64,000 nucleotides of DNA from Sphaerisporangium sp039871875. GTDB taxonomy: Bacteria > Actinomycetota > Actinomycetes > Streptosporangiales > Streptosporangiaceae. The stretch covers positions 1 through 64,000 of the forward strand of contig NZ_JBDPMD010000035.1 in NCBI RefSeq assembly GCF_039871875.1, in the 5' to 3' direction. This document shows, one piece after another, positions 36,046-43,719 of the stretch (the first letter of the stretch is position 1; the number at the start of each line of letters is the position of its first letter). A program made the translations under genes and the position numbers. The notes beneath the pieces were generated by a model. It had not been told where the DNA came from and searched no databases. It worked only from the letters and a program-made list of their open reading frames with translations.

Positions 36046-37236
36046 GTGATCACGGTGGATTTCACGCTTCCGGAGACCGCCGAGGACGTGCGCCGCGGCA
36101 TCGCGGACGTCTGCTCGCGGTACGACATGGCGTACTGGCAGCGCTGCGAGACCGAAAAGCGCTGGCCGGAGGAGGTGTGGTCGGAGCTCGCCAAGGGCGG
36201 CTGGCTCGGCCTCGCGGTGCCCGAGGAGTACGGCGGCGGCGGGCAGGGCCTGCTGGAGCTGGCCGTGGCCACCGAGACCCTGGCCGCCTCAGGCGCGGCG
36301 GGCGGCTCGGCGTTCACCTACGTGCTCACCCCCGGCTTCGGCGCCCTGACCATCGCCCGGCACGGCTCGGAGGCGCAGAGGGCCGAGCTGCTGCCGCGGC
36401 TGGCACGCGGGGAGGCCGAGACCTGCTTCGCCCTCACCGAGCCGGACGCCGGGTCCAACTCCCTGGCCATCACCACCTCCGCCCGCCGCGACGGCGACGA
36501 ATACGTGATCAACGGCAGGAAGATCTGGATCACCGGCGTGCAGCGGGCGAGCTGGATGCTGCTGGTCACCCGCACCATCCCGGCCGAGCGGGCGAAGCCG
36601 CGCACCACGGGGCTCACCGTCTTCCTGGTGGACGTGCCGCGCGCCGCCGCGGCCGGGCAGCTCACCTTCCGGCCGATCCCGAAGATGGGGGCCAACACCA
36701 CGCCGTCCAACATGGTGTTCCTCGACGACCTGCGGGTGCCGGCGTCCGCCGTGCTCGGCGAGGTGGACGCCGGGGCGCTGGTGTTGTGGGACATCCTCAA
36801 CCCCGAGCGGGTGCTGCTCGGGGCGAGCGCGCTCGGCGGCGCCGAGGTGGCGCTGCGGGTGGCCGTGGCCTACGCCAAGGAGCGTGAGGTGTTCGGCCGG
36901 CCGATCGGCGCCAACCAGGCGATCGCGTTCCCGCTGGCGCAGGTGAAGGCGAAGATCGAGCTGGCCCGGCTGATGCTGTACAAGGCGGCCTGGCTGTTCG
37001 ACCGGCGCGAGCCCTGCGCCACCGAGGCCAACATCGCCAAGCTCGCCGCCTCGCAGGCCGCCTGGGAGGCGGCCGACCACGCCTTCCAGACGCACGGAGG
37101 GATGGCCTACTCCCTGGAGTACCCCGTCGCCCGGCTGCTGGCCGACGCCCGCATCGGGCGGGTGGCGCCGGTCACCGAGGAACTGCTGCTGAACTACCTC
37201 GCCACGCAGGTCCTCGGCCTGCCGCGCAGCTTCTGA
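36046..37236 (+). CDS. Acyl-CoA dehydrogenase
   Basis: 396 residues with the three-domain acyl-CoA dehydrogenase fold. The FAD/substrate motif is CFALTEPDAGSNSLAITTSA, followed by GRKIWITG, then FGRPIGANQAIAFPLA and QTHGGMAYSLEYPVARLLAD. The C-terminus runs RVAPVTEELLLNYLATQVLG and ends LPRSF. The Glu of PVTEE lies where the catalytic base of many members is found, but the common YEG motif is absent. The oxidised acyl-CoA is unknown. GTG 36046 is used; GTG 36055, with GGAG eight bases before it, is just as likely. It is convergent with the amidotransferase-like gene. Confidence 0.9.
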   Translation: MITVDFTLPETAEDVRRGIADVCSRYDMAYWQRCETEKRWPEEVWSELAKGGWLGLAVPEEYGGGGQGLLELAVATETLAASGAAGGSAFTYVLTPGFGALTIARHGSEAQRAELLPRLARGEAETCFALTEPDAGSNSLAITTSARRDGDEYVINGRKIWITGVQRASWMLLVTRTIPAERAKPRTTGLTVFLVDVPRAAAAGQLTFRPIPKMGANTTPSNMVFLDDLRVPASAVLGEVDAGALVLWDILNPERVLLGASALGGAEVALRVAVAYAKEREVFGRPIGANQAIAFPLAQVKAKIELARLMLYKAAWLFDRREPCATEANIAKLAASQAAWEAADHAFQTHGGMAYSLEYPVARLLADARIGRVAPVTEELLLNYLATQVLGLPRSF

Positions 37237-37253
37237 GAGCCCCCCCGGGGGGT

Positions 37254-37278
37254 GCGCGCCCGCTCGCGGCGGGCGCGC
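37254..37278. terminator. Bidirectional hairpin terminator
   Basis: GCGCGCCCGC and GCGGGCGCGC form a perfect 10-bp stem with loop TCGCG, 17 bases after the dehydrogenase stop and 34 before the end of the convergent gene. Confidence 0.75.
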
Positions 37279-37312
37279 CCGGCCGTACGGGCCCGACGGG
37301 CCGAACGGGCCG

Positions 37313-37999
37313 TCAGGGCATCGCCGCCTCGACCAGGGCGTCCACCAGGCGGTTGTCGTCGCCGCGCTCGGGGTGCCACTGGACGCCCACGCAGAAAGGG
37401 TGGCCGGGCAGCTCCACGGCCTCGACGATCTGGTCGTCGGCCCAGGCGATGGCGAGCAGGCCGTTGCCGAGCCGCTTGACGGCCTGGTTGTGCGGCGTGG
37501 ACACCTCGATGCGGTCGCCGATCGCCTTGCCCACCTTGCTGGACACGCTGACCGTGATGACGTGCGGGGTGCTCGCGCCGTGCCGCTCGTGGTGGACGGC
37601 GCTCGGCAGCCACGGGATCAGCGTGCCGCCGAGGGCGATGTTGATCACGTGCATGCCCCGGGCCACGCCGAGCAGGGGCACCCCGGCGTCGATGGCCGCG
37701 CGGGCCAGCGTCAGCTCGAACCGGTCGCGGCCCGGCTGGGGCTCCTCCAGCCGCTCGTCGCGCTCCTCGCCGTAGGCCGCCGGGTCCACCTCCACGCCAC
37801 CCGCGAGGATCAGGCCGGACAGGCCGCGCACGTACCCGTCGATCGCTCCCTGGCTGAGCGGCGGGACGAGTACGGGCGCGCCACCCGCCCGGTCGACCGC
37901 CTTGGTGTACGCGGGCGGCGAGATCACGGCTTCGCGGACCCACGTGCCCCAGCGGGCCGCGTCGAAGTAGGTGGTGATACCGATCAACGGTCGGGACAT
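37313..37999 (-). CDS. Class I glutamine-amidotransferase homologue lacking the nucleophile
   Basis: 228 residues of the gamma-glutamyl-GABA hydrolase (PuuD/DUF peptidase C26) family. It opens PLIGITTYFDAARWGTWV, has GLILAGGVEVDPAAYGEE and the C-terminal dyad GVQWHPERGDDNR. The elbow that normally reads G-x-C-R-G reads GVARGMHVINIALGG; the codon is GCC, so the catalytic Cys is Ala. The oxyanion and His/Glu parts persist. The protein is probably not a hydrolase and may bind a glutamyl compound or act as a regulatory subunit. Context gives no partner. The ATG is at 37999. Confidence 0.85.
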   Translation of the reverse strand: MSRPLIGITTYFDAARWGTWVREAVISPPAYTKAVDRAGGAPVLVPPLSQGAIDGYVRGLSGLILAGGVEVDPAAYGEERDERLEEPQPGRDRFELTLARAAIDAGVPLLGVARGMHVINIALGGTLIPWLPSAVHHERHGASTPHVITVSVSSKVGKAIGDRIEVSTPHNQAVKRLGNGLLAIAWADDQIVEAVELPGHPFCVGVQWHPERGDDNRLVDALVEAAMP

Positions 38000-38590
38000 G
38001 CGATCTCCAGGGGCTCGCGCGAGGTCGTACCGCCCAGGTGCGGCGGCATCCAGCCCATTCCTGTGGCAAACCCATCATGGCGTACTGCATTTCGGGTATG
38101 TCGGCTATCCGAGTATCAGTCACGTCACTTCAGCATCATTCGTCACACTGGCACGGTCCAATCAGGCCCGGACCTGCGGCGGGAACCCGTGCCGCGTCAT
38201 CCCGCGCCGCGGCCGCCCCCGCCGCCGCCGGGACGGCCCCGGCGAGGGTGGGGACGATCCGACTCTCCCAATACATGAAATATCGTCGGGCTTCCGGAAT
38301 GACGGGGAGTGATGCCGACTGAGAATTATTAGGTAAAACGAGAGATGAATTTCGTTCACCATGCCCCTCCGACCGGCGAAAATCGGCGGTCACCGACAAT
38401 CATCCGGTGATTACCAAGAGTTCGCTTACGCCGCGCCTTGTGGTGAAACGGTTGTGAGGCGCAATGGGGAATGGAAGACTCCATTTCGAGCGAACGGCCG
38501 GGCCGGGACCGCCGTACGCTCACGACCCGGACCGTCAAGGAGGTGCAGACCGGATCGGGAAATCCGATCCCGCAAGGGTGGCGTCCATCA
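38000..38590. other. Long intergenic region before the flavohaemoprotein gene
   Basis: No supported gene in 590 bases; short frames on both strands lack ribosome sites. The part 38265-38470 is markedly AT-richer than its surroundings and probably contains divergent promoters. A perfect 7-bp stem, GGATCGG-GAAAT-CCGATCC, sits at 38552-38570 just before the flavohaemoprotein start. AAGGAGG at 38538-38544 has no start codon at a usable distance. Confidence 0.5.
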
Positions 38591-39712
38591 ATGTCTTTGA
38601 ATCCACGTCTCATCAAGGAAAGTTTTTCCGTCGTCCAGCCGGTCATGGCCAAGGCGGCGGCCTACTTCTACGGGCGCTTGTTCGCGGAGCACCCACACCT
38701 GCGCGGCATGTTCCCCCCTGCCATGGACGTCCAGCGGGAGCGCCTGTTCGCCGCGCTCACCCGCATCGTCTGGAGCATCGACCACCCGGACGGCCTCACC
38801 GTCTACCTCGGGCAGCTCGGCCGCGACCACCGCAAGTACGGTGTGCTCGCCGAGCACTACACCGCCGTCGGCAACGCCCTGGTCGCCACGATGAGACGAT
38901 TCGCCGCCTGCATGTGGTCGGCCGAGATGGAGGCCGCCTGGGTGGCGGCGTACACCGCGGCGGCCAACATGATGATCGAGGCGGCCGAGGCCGACGCGGG
39001 GGTCTCCCCCGCCTGGTGGCTCGCCGAGGTGGTCGACCACGACCGGCGCACACCCGACATCGCGGTCATCACCCTGCGCCCCGGCGCCCCGCTGGCGTTC
39101 ACCGCCGGGCAGTACGTCAACGTGCAGACCGAGCGCTGGCCGCGGGTGTGGCGCACGTACTCGCTCGCCAACGCGCCGCGCCCGGACAACCTCGTCCGCC
39201 TGCACGTGCGTGCCGTCGCCGCCGGCTGGGTCAGCACCGCGCTGGTCACGCACACCAAGATCGGCGACTCCCTGCTGCTCGGCCCGCCGGTCGGCACGAT
39301 GAGCCCGCCGGACGGCGGGGCCGACCGCGACCTGTTGTGCGTGGCGGGCGGCACCGGGCTGGCCCCGCTGAAGGCGATCATCGAGCACGTCATCGCCTCG
39401 GGCCGCCGCCCCAACATCCACCTGCTGTTCGGCGCCCGCACCGCGGCCGAGCTGTACGACCTCGGGGACCTGATCCGCATGGAGGCGTCCTACCCCTGGC
39501 TGCGGGTGGTGCCCGTGGTGTCGGAACAGCCGTCCTACGACGGCCTGCGGGGGCGGCTGCCGGACGTCGTGCGGCGCTTCCACGCCTGGAACGAGCACGA
39601 GGTCTACGTCTGCGGCCCGCCGGACATGGTGCGGCAGACCGTGCGGCACCTGCGCGAGGACGGCGTGCCGGCCGCCCGCATCCACCAGGACACCTGCCTG
39701 GAGCCGGTCTGA
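38591..39712 (+). CDS. Flavohaemoprotein-type globin-FAD/NAD reductase
   Basis: 373 residues. Residues 1-135 are a globin domain (LIKESFSVVQPVMAKAAAYF, YGRLFAEHP, proximal His in YGVLAEHYTAVGNAL). Then comes a ferredoxin-reductase-like FAD domain with RTYSLANAP and an NAD(P)H domain with CVAGGTGLAPLKAII and VYVCGPPDMV. Flavohaemoproteins detoxify nitric oxide to nitrate. ATG 38591 is used, after AAGGGTGG. A stem-loop lies 21 bases upstream. No NsrR- or NorR-like gene is next to it. Confidence 0.9.
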   Translation: MSLNPRLIKESFSVVQPVMAKAAAYFYGRLFAEHPHLRGMFPPAMDVQRERLFAALTRIVWSIDHPDGLTVYLGQLGRDHRKYGVLAEHYTAVGNALVATMRRFAACMWSAEMEAAWVAAYTAAANMMIEAAEADAGVSPAWWLAEVVDHDRRTPDIAVITLRPGAPLAFTAGQYVNVQTERWPRVWRTYSLANAPRPDNLVRLHVRAVAAGWVSTALVTHTKIGDSLLLGPPVGTMSPPDGGADRDLLCVAGGTGLAPLKAIIEHVIASGRRPNIHLLFGARTAAELYDLGDLIRMEASYPWLRVVPVVSEQPSYDGLRGRLPDVVRRFHAWNEHEVYVCGPPDMVRQTVRHLREDGVPAARIHQDTCLEPV

Positions 39713-39910
39713 CGGCGGCGGCCGACCCGAATTCCCGGACCTTCCGGGCGAACTGATCACCCAAATCACGTGGAGCCCGGCGGCCTCCCCGGCGACGTGG
39801 CACGATGACAGCGATCCGCGCACAGCGGTGACCCATGTCGAGCCGCGGAGACCACGCCGAGCCGGGGGGACGGGCGTGCCGTTCTCCCCGCCGTGAAAGG
39901 AAGGGCGATC

Positions 39911-39994
39911 ATGCCCGGCACCCCGCACACCGCCGGCCCGCAGCGGACCCCCGGGGGCTCCCCGGCCTCCCCCGCCGAGGCGGCGGTGCGCTGA
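39911..39994 (+). CDS. Possible 27-residue leader peptide or small protein
   Basis: ATG 39911 follows AAAGGAAGGG at a good distance. The 27 residues (MPGTPHTAGPQRTPGGSP...) are Pro/Gly/Ala-rich and end five bases before the next start, so translation could be coupled. There is no signal or known motif, and it could be an artefact of a strong but incidental ribosome site. Confidence 0.35.
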   Translation: MPGTPHTAGPQRTPGGSPASPAEAAVR

Positions 39995-39999
39995 CTCCC

Positions 40000-40305
40000 A
40001 TGGCCAAGCCGGTCACGCTCGTGACGTTCGTCCTGCCCAGCATGCTCGGTCACTGGGGAAGCGGGGCCACCGAGGTCCGCGTCTTCGCCGTCGCCGACTC
40101 CGCCGAGGCCAGCCCCACCCTGGGCGCCGCCCTGCACACGCTGCGGCGCACCCATCCCACACTGGAACGCCGCCTGTGCGACGAGTACGGGGGCATCCGC
40201 CGCCACATCAGCATGTTCGTCTGCGGCGAGAACGCCCGCCGTCTCGGCGGCTTATCCTGCGCCCTGCCGCCAGGAGCCGAGGTCTACGTCATGCCCGCCT
40301 TATAG
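40000..40305 (+). CDS. MoaD/ThiS-like ubiquitin-fold protein without terminal GG
   Basis: 101 residues with the beta-grasp pattern VTLVTFVLPSMLGHW, TLGAALHTLRRTHPTLERRL, RRHISMFVCGENARRLGGLS, PPGAEVYVMPAL. This is the MoaD/ThiS (DUF sulfur-carrier) layout, but the chain stops at VMPAL where relatives end in a diglycine used for thiocarboxylate transfer. It therefore cannot act as a normal sulfur carrier, unless processed. No MoeB/ThiF-like activator or moa genes are nearby. ATG 40000 fits the family; its ribosome site is weak. Confidence 0.72.
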   Translation: MAKPVTLVTFVLPSMLGHWGSGATEVRVFAVADSAEASPTLGAALHTLRRTHPTLERRLCDEYGGIRRHISMFVCGENARRLGGLSCALPPGAEVYVMPAL

Positions 40306-40369
40306 GAAGAGGAGTGGCCGCCCTCCGGCGCGGCCCCGCGGGGACCACGGGGAGCGTCCTCCCGGGCGT

Positions 40370-41080
40370 TCAGGGGGCGACGCGGCCGTTGGCGTTGAAG
40401 GCGGCGTGCGTGATGGGCATGAGCTCCGCCCAGAAGGCCTCCATCTTCTCGGCCACCATCTCGATCTCGCGCTGCGGGAACGACGGCACGATCCCCCGCT
40501 CGTCCTTGGTGCGCAGCGACAGGAAGTGCATCAGCGACCGCGCGTTGCAGGTGGCGTACATCGACGAGAACAACCCGACGGGCAGCACCGCCCGGGCGAC
40601 CTCCCGGGCGACGCCCGCCGCCAGCATCTCCTGGTAGGCCGCGTACGACTCGCGGTACGACCGCTCCATCGCCTCCCCCACCAGCTTGTGCTGCGTCTCG
40701 TCCCCCTCCGTGAAGACGTACTGCCCGGGCTTGCCCTCCTGCACGAGCTTGCGATCCGGCCCCGGCACGTAGAAAACCGGGCGGAGCTCCCGATATCTAC
40801 CGCTTTCCTCGTTGTAGGACCAGCCGACCCTGTGGCGGTGGAACTCGCGGAAGACCAGGATGGGGGCGCTGACGAAGAACGTCATGGAGTTGTGCTCGAA
40901 GGGGCTGCCGTGGCGGTCGCGCATGAGGAAGTTGATCAAGCCTCTGGCGCGCTCGGCGTCCTGGCCGACGGCGGCGAGGGACTTCTCACCCGCCGTCGAG
41001 ACGCGGGCCGCCCAGACCACGTCGGAGTCCGACGCGCTGTGCTTGACCAGTTCCACCGTCACTTCGCTGACCAACTCCAC
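40370..41080 (-). CDS. thyX: Flavin-dependent thymidylate synthase
   Basis: 236 residues. ThyX makes dTMP from dUMP with FAD. The signature R-H-R-x5-S-x-R-Y is RHRVGWSYNEESGRY, with the substrate-binding RSLMHFLSLR (R-x3-H-F). ERARGLINFLMRDRHGSPFEH is the N-terminal FAD region. GTG 41080 follows GGGAGG. No thyA is in the window. Convergent with the ubiquitin-fold gene; the adjacent trp gene is on the same strand with 100 bases between. Confidence 0.96.
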   Translation of the reverse strand: MELVSEVTVELVKHSASDSDVVWAARVSTAGEKSLAAVGQDAERARGLINFLMRDRHGSPFEHNSMTFFVSAPILVFREFHRHRVGWSYNEESGRYRELRPVFYVPGPDRKLVQEGKPGQYVFTEGDETQHKLVGEAMERSYRESYAAYQEMLAAGVAREVARAVLPVGLFSSMYATCNARSLMHFLSLRTKDERGIVPSFPQREIEMVAEKMEAFWAELMPITHAAFNANGRVAP

Positions 41081-41180
41081 GCCGGTCCTCCCCTTCTCGT
41101 CGGCCGCAATGGTACTGGTGGCGGGAGGCGGGCCGCCGGGCGGGCGGGACCGCCTCCCGTGCCGTGCCGGCCGGCCCGGG

Positions 41181-43331
41181 TCAGCCGGTCCGGACGGGGG
41201 CCGGGCGGCACAGCCGCAGGACGTTGGCCACGATGCGCGCCCCGGCCGCGCCCTCGGTGGTGAGGATCGACTCGGGGTGGAACTGCACGGCGTAGCGGCG
41301 GTTGACGTCGTCCTCGATGGCCATGACCGCGCCGTCGGGGGTGGCGGCGGTCACGGTGAAGCCGCGCACGCCGGGGGTCTTGGCGTGCAGCGAGTGGTAG
41401 CGGGCCGCGGTGAACTCCCCGGGCAGTCCGTCGAGCATGGTGCTGCCGCCGATACGACCCACCTTGCCGCGCTTGCCGTGCTCGGGGTAGTCCAGCAGTT
41501 CCAGCGTGCCGCCCGCCTGCTCGACCATGGCCTGCAGCCCGAGGCACACCCCGAAGACGGGCAGCCCGCGCTCGTACAGGTCGCCGATCAGGTCGGCGCA
41601 GCCGAAGTCGGACGGCCAGCCGGGGCCGGGCGACAGCACCACCAGGTCGGGGGCGGACTCGTCCAGCATGGCGCGCGGGAAGCCGTGCCGCAGGGTGAGC
41701 ACATCGGCACCCTGCTGGCGGAAGTAGTCGGCCAGGGTGTTGACGAAGGAGTCCTCGTGGTCGACGAGCAGCACCTTCATGCCCTCGCCGGGCCGCTCGG
41801 CGACCGGCGCGGCGGTCTCGGGGGGCGCGGTGCCGACGGCGGCCAGCGCGCGGAGCAGGGCGCTCGCCTTGAGCTCGGTCTCGCGCTCCTCGGCGCCGGG
41901 GTCGGAGTCGTACAGCAGCGTCGCCCCGGCGCGCACGGCGGCCACCCCGCCGCGGATCTGCGCGGTGCGCAGGGTGAGGCCGGTGTTCATCGACCCGTCG
42001 AAGCCGAGGTAGCCGACGGCCCCGCCGTACCAGCGCCGCGCGGTGGCCTCGTGGTCCTCGATGAACTGCATGGCCCAGGTCTTCGGGGCGCCGGTGACGG
42101 TGACGGCCCACATGTGGGTGAGGAAGGCGTCCAGGGCGTCGAAACCGGGGCGCAGGCGGCCCTCGATGTGGTCGACGGTGTGGATGAGGCGCGAGTACAT
42201 CTCGATCTGGCGCCGGCCGATGACCTGCACGGTGCCCGGCACGCAGATGCGGGACTTGTCGTTGCGGTCGACGTCGGTGCACATGGTCAGCTCGGACTCC
42301 TCCTTGGTGGAGCTGAGCAGCGTGCGGATGGCCTCGGCGTCCTCGACGGGGTTGGCGCCACGGGCGATGGTGCCGGAGATCGGGCAGGTCTCCACCCGGT
42401 CGCCCTGCACCCGCACGTACATCTCCGGCGAGGCCCCCACCAGGTGCTCGCCCTCGCCGAGGTTGAACAGGAACTCGTACGGGGCGGGGTTGCCGAGCCG
42501 CAGGGCACGGTAGAAGGCCACCGGGTCGGCGCACGGTCCGTGGAACACCTGGCCGGGCACCACCTCGAACAGGTCGCCGCGCTTGAACCTGGCCTTGGCG
42601 GCCTCCACCACCGTGGCGTAGTCGCCGGCGCGGGGCCCGGGCGGGATCTCGGCGGGCACGGCCGCCAGCGGCACCGCCTCGCCGGTGCGGGGCAGCCCGT
42701 GGGTGGAGACGCCGTCGACGGTGAACTCGTAGCGGTACTCGCGGCTGGTCTCGCGCTTGCGGTCGACCACCATGATCCGGTCGGGCAGGTGGAGCACCAG
42801 GTCGCGCTGGTCGGCGGCCCGGGTGAGCACCTGGCGGATCGGCTCGAACTGGAAGGCCAGGTCGTAGCCGAACGAGCCGTACAGCCCGAGGTGGGCGTCC
42901 TTCCCGGCGAACGCGGCGATGACCTCGCGGATGGCGGTGAAGACGGTGGGCCGCCGGCTGCGCATCTCCTCGGGGAGGATCTCCTCCGACTCGGGCACAC
43001 GCACCTCGACGTGGTCCGCGGTGGGCTCGGAGGTGGGCTTGCCCGCCGCCAGCAGGCAGGAGGTGACGACGGGGAGCACCACCCGCCCGCGTTCGTTGAG
43101 GGCCCGCGCGCCGATGACCCGGCCCCGGGCGACGATCTCCAGCACCGGGTCGGTGTAGGCCAGATGCCACCGGCTGTACCGGCCGGGGTACTCCATGCCG
43201 GAGGAGAGCACGCCGCCGCGGTGTTCGCCGAGGGACGCGACGATGTCCTCGAGCACCGATTCGGGCACGTTCGCCGTCTTCACCTCGACGCCTATGCCCC
43301 CGGCGGTGGTATATCCGCTGGTGTCCACCAT
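41181..43331 (-). CDS. trpEG: Anthranilate synthase, TrpE-TrpG fusion
   Basis: 716 residues with both subunits in one chain. The TrpE part (1-515) has EYPGRYSRWHLAYTDPVLEI, EFLFNLGEGEHLVGASPEMY, CPISGTIARGANP and TMCTDVDRNDKSRICVPG. The TrpG part (about 525-716) has MKVLLVDHEDSFVNTLADYF, VVLSPGPGWPSDFGCADLI, the amidotransferase Cys VFGVCLGLQAM and FHPESILTTEG. It makes anthranilate from chorismate with glutamine, the first step of tryptophan synthesis. ATG 43331 follows a weak GAAGGGCGAG. A WW leader peptide and attenuator lie directly upstream, so control by tryptophan supply is expected. Confidence 0.94.
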   Translation of the reverse strand: MVDTSGYTTAGGIGVEVKTANVPESVLEDIVASLGEHRGGVLSSGMEYPGRYSRWHLAYTDPVLEIVARGRVIGARALNERGRVVLPVVTSCLLAAGKPTSEPTADHVEVRVPESEEILPEEMRSRRPTVFTAIREVIAAFAGKDAHLGLYGSFGYDLAFQFEPIRQVLTRAADQRDLVLHLPDRIMVVDRKRETSREYRYEFTVDGVSTHGLPRTGEAVPLAAVPAEIPPGPRAGDYATVVEAAKARFKRGDLFEVVPGQVFHGPCADPVAFYRALRLGNPAPYEFLFNLGEGEHLVGASPEMYVRVQGDRVETCPISGTIARGANPVEDAEAIRTLLSSTKEESELTMCTDVDRNDKSRICVPGTVQVIGRRQIEMYSRLIHTVDHIEGRLRPGFDALDAFLTHMWAVTVTGAPKTWAMQFIEDHEATARRWYGGAVGYLGFDGSMNTGLTLRTAQIRGGVAAVRAGATLLYDSDPGAEERETELKASALLRALAAVGTAPPETAAPVAERPGEGMKVLLVDHEDSFVNTLADYFRQQGADVLTLRHGFPRAMLDESAPDLVVLSPGPGWPSDFGCADLIGDLYERGLPVFGVCLGLQAMVEQAGGTLELLDYPEHGKRGKVGRIGGSTMLDGLPGEFTAARYHSLHAKTPGVRGFTVTAATPDGAVMAIEDDVNRRYAVQFHPESILTTEGAAGARIVANVLRLCRPAPVRTG

Positions 43332-43397
43332 GCACTCGCCCTTCTTGATCGCCGATCTCTGATGATCATGTGATCGGTGAAGCCCCGGGCGGGCACG

Positions 43398-43425
43398 AAA
43401 AAGGCCGCCTTCCGGGGCGGCCGTT
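43398..43425 (-). terminator. trp attenuator terminator
   Basis: On the minus strand GGCCGCC, loop CCGGAA, GGCGGCC, then TTTTT. The classic stem with T-run lies after the leader peptide and 67 bases before trpEG. Competing antiterminator pairing with the leader was not computed. Confidence 0.88.
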
Positions 43426-43449
43426 GGAAACATGCGAAGTTCGCGCCGC

Positions 43450-43491
43450 CTATGAGCAGCGCCACCACTGAGCGGGCGAAACGGATCGCAT
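43450..43491 (-). CDS. trpL: trp leader peptide
   Basis: The 13-residue frame MRSVSPAQWWRCS has adjacent Trp codons (TGGTGG) close to its stop, followed 25 bases later by the attenuator hairpin. When charged tRNA-Trp is scarce the ribosome would stall on WW and prevent the terminator, a mechanism known in Streptomyces and enterobacteria. There is no Shine-Dalgarno sequence; TAGCAT lies seven bases before the ATG, so the message may be leaderless. Confidence 0.85.
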   Translation of the reverse strand: MRSVSPAQWWRCS

Positions 43492-43650
43492 GAGGGGAAT
43501 GCTAGCGGCCCCGTGAACAGGATGCCACCGGTTCGGGCGCCTGGCGCGCCGCGCCGGGGTGGCGGCGGGGTGGTGCGCGAGTGACGCCGGGCGAAGCGGG
43601 GCAGCCTCACAGTGACGTCCGTCACAGCGGCGGGGCGAGTCTAGCACTAG

Positions 43651-43668
43651 TATGTTACTCGCGAGTAA
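43651..43668. promoter_or_regulatory. 14-bp palindromic operator before the CocE-type gene
   Basis: TTACTCGCGAGTAA (43655-43668) is a perfect palindrome, and TATGTT, a -10-like hexamer, overlaps it at 43651-43656. A repressor bound here should block transcription of the gene starting at 43720. The regulator is not next to it. Confidence 0.65.
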
Positions 43669-43719
43669 AGCGCTGCTTGCATCGCGATCGGAGTGATCCT
43701 CCGGCCAGAGGGGGCGCGC

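Noticed and set aside
38136..38399. Small frames in the gap before the flavohaemoprotein gene
   Set aside because: No ribosome sites, inconsistent composition, and AT-rich promoter-like DNA.
38538..38545. AAGGAGGTG as a ribosome site with GTG start for the flavohaemoprotein
   Set aside because: The GTG overlaps the Shine-Dalgarno sequence, so spacing is impossible; ATG 38591 fits the globin N-terminus.
40860..43373. 837-codon open frame antisense to trpEG
   Set aside because: Shadow frame of a high-GC gene.
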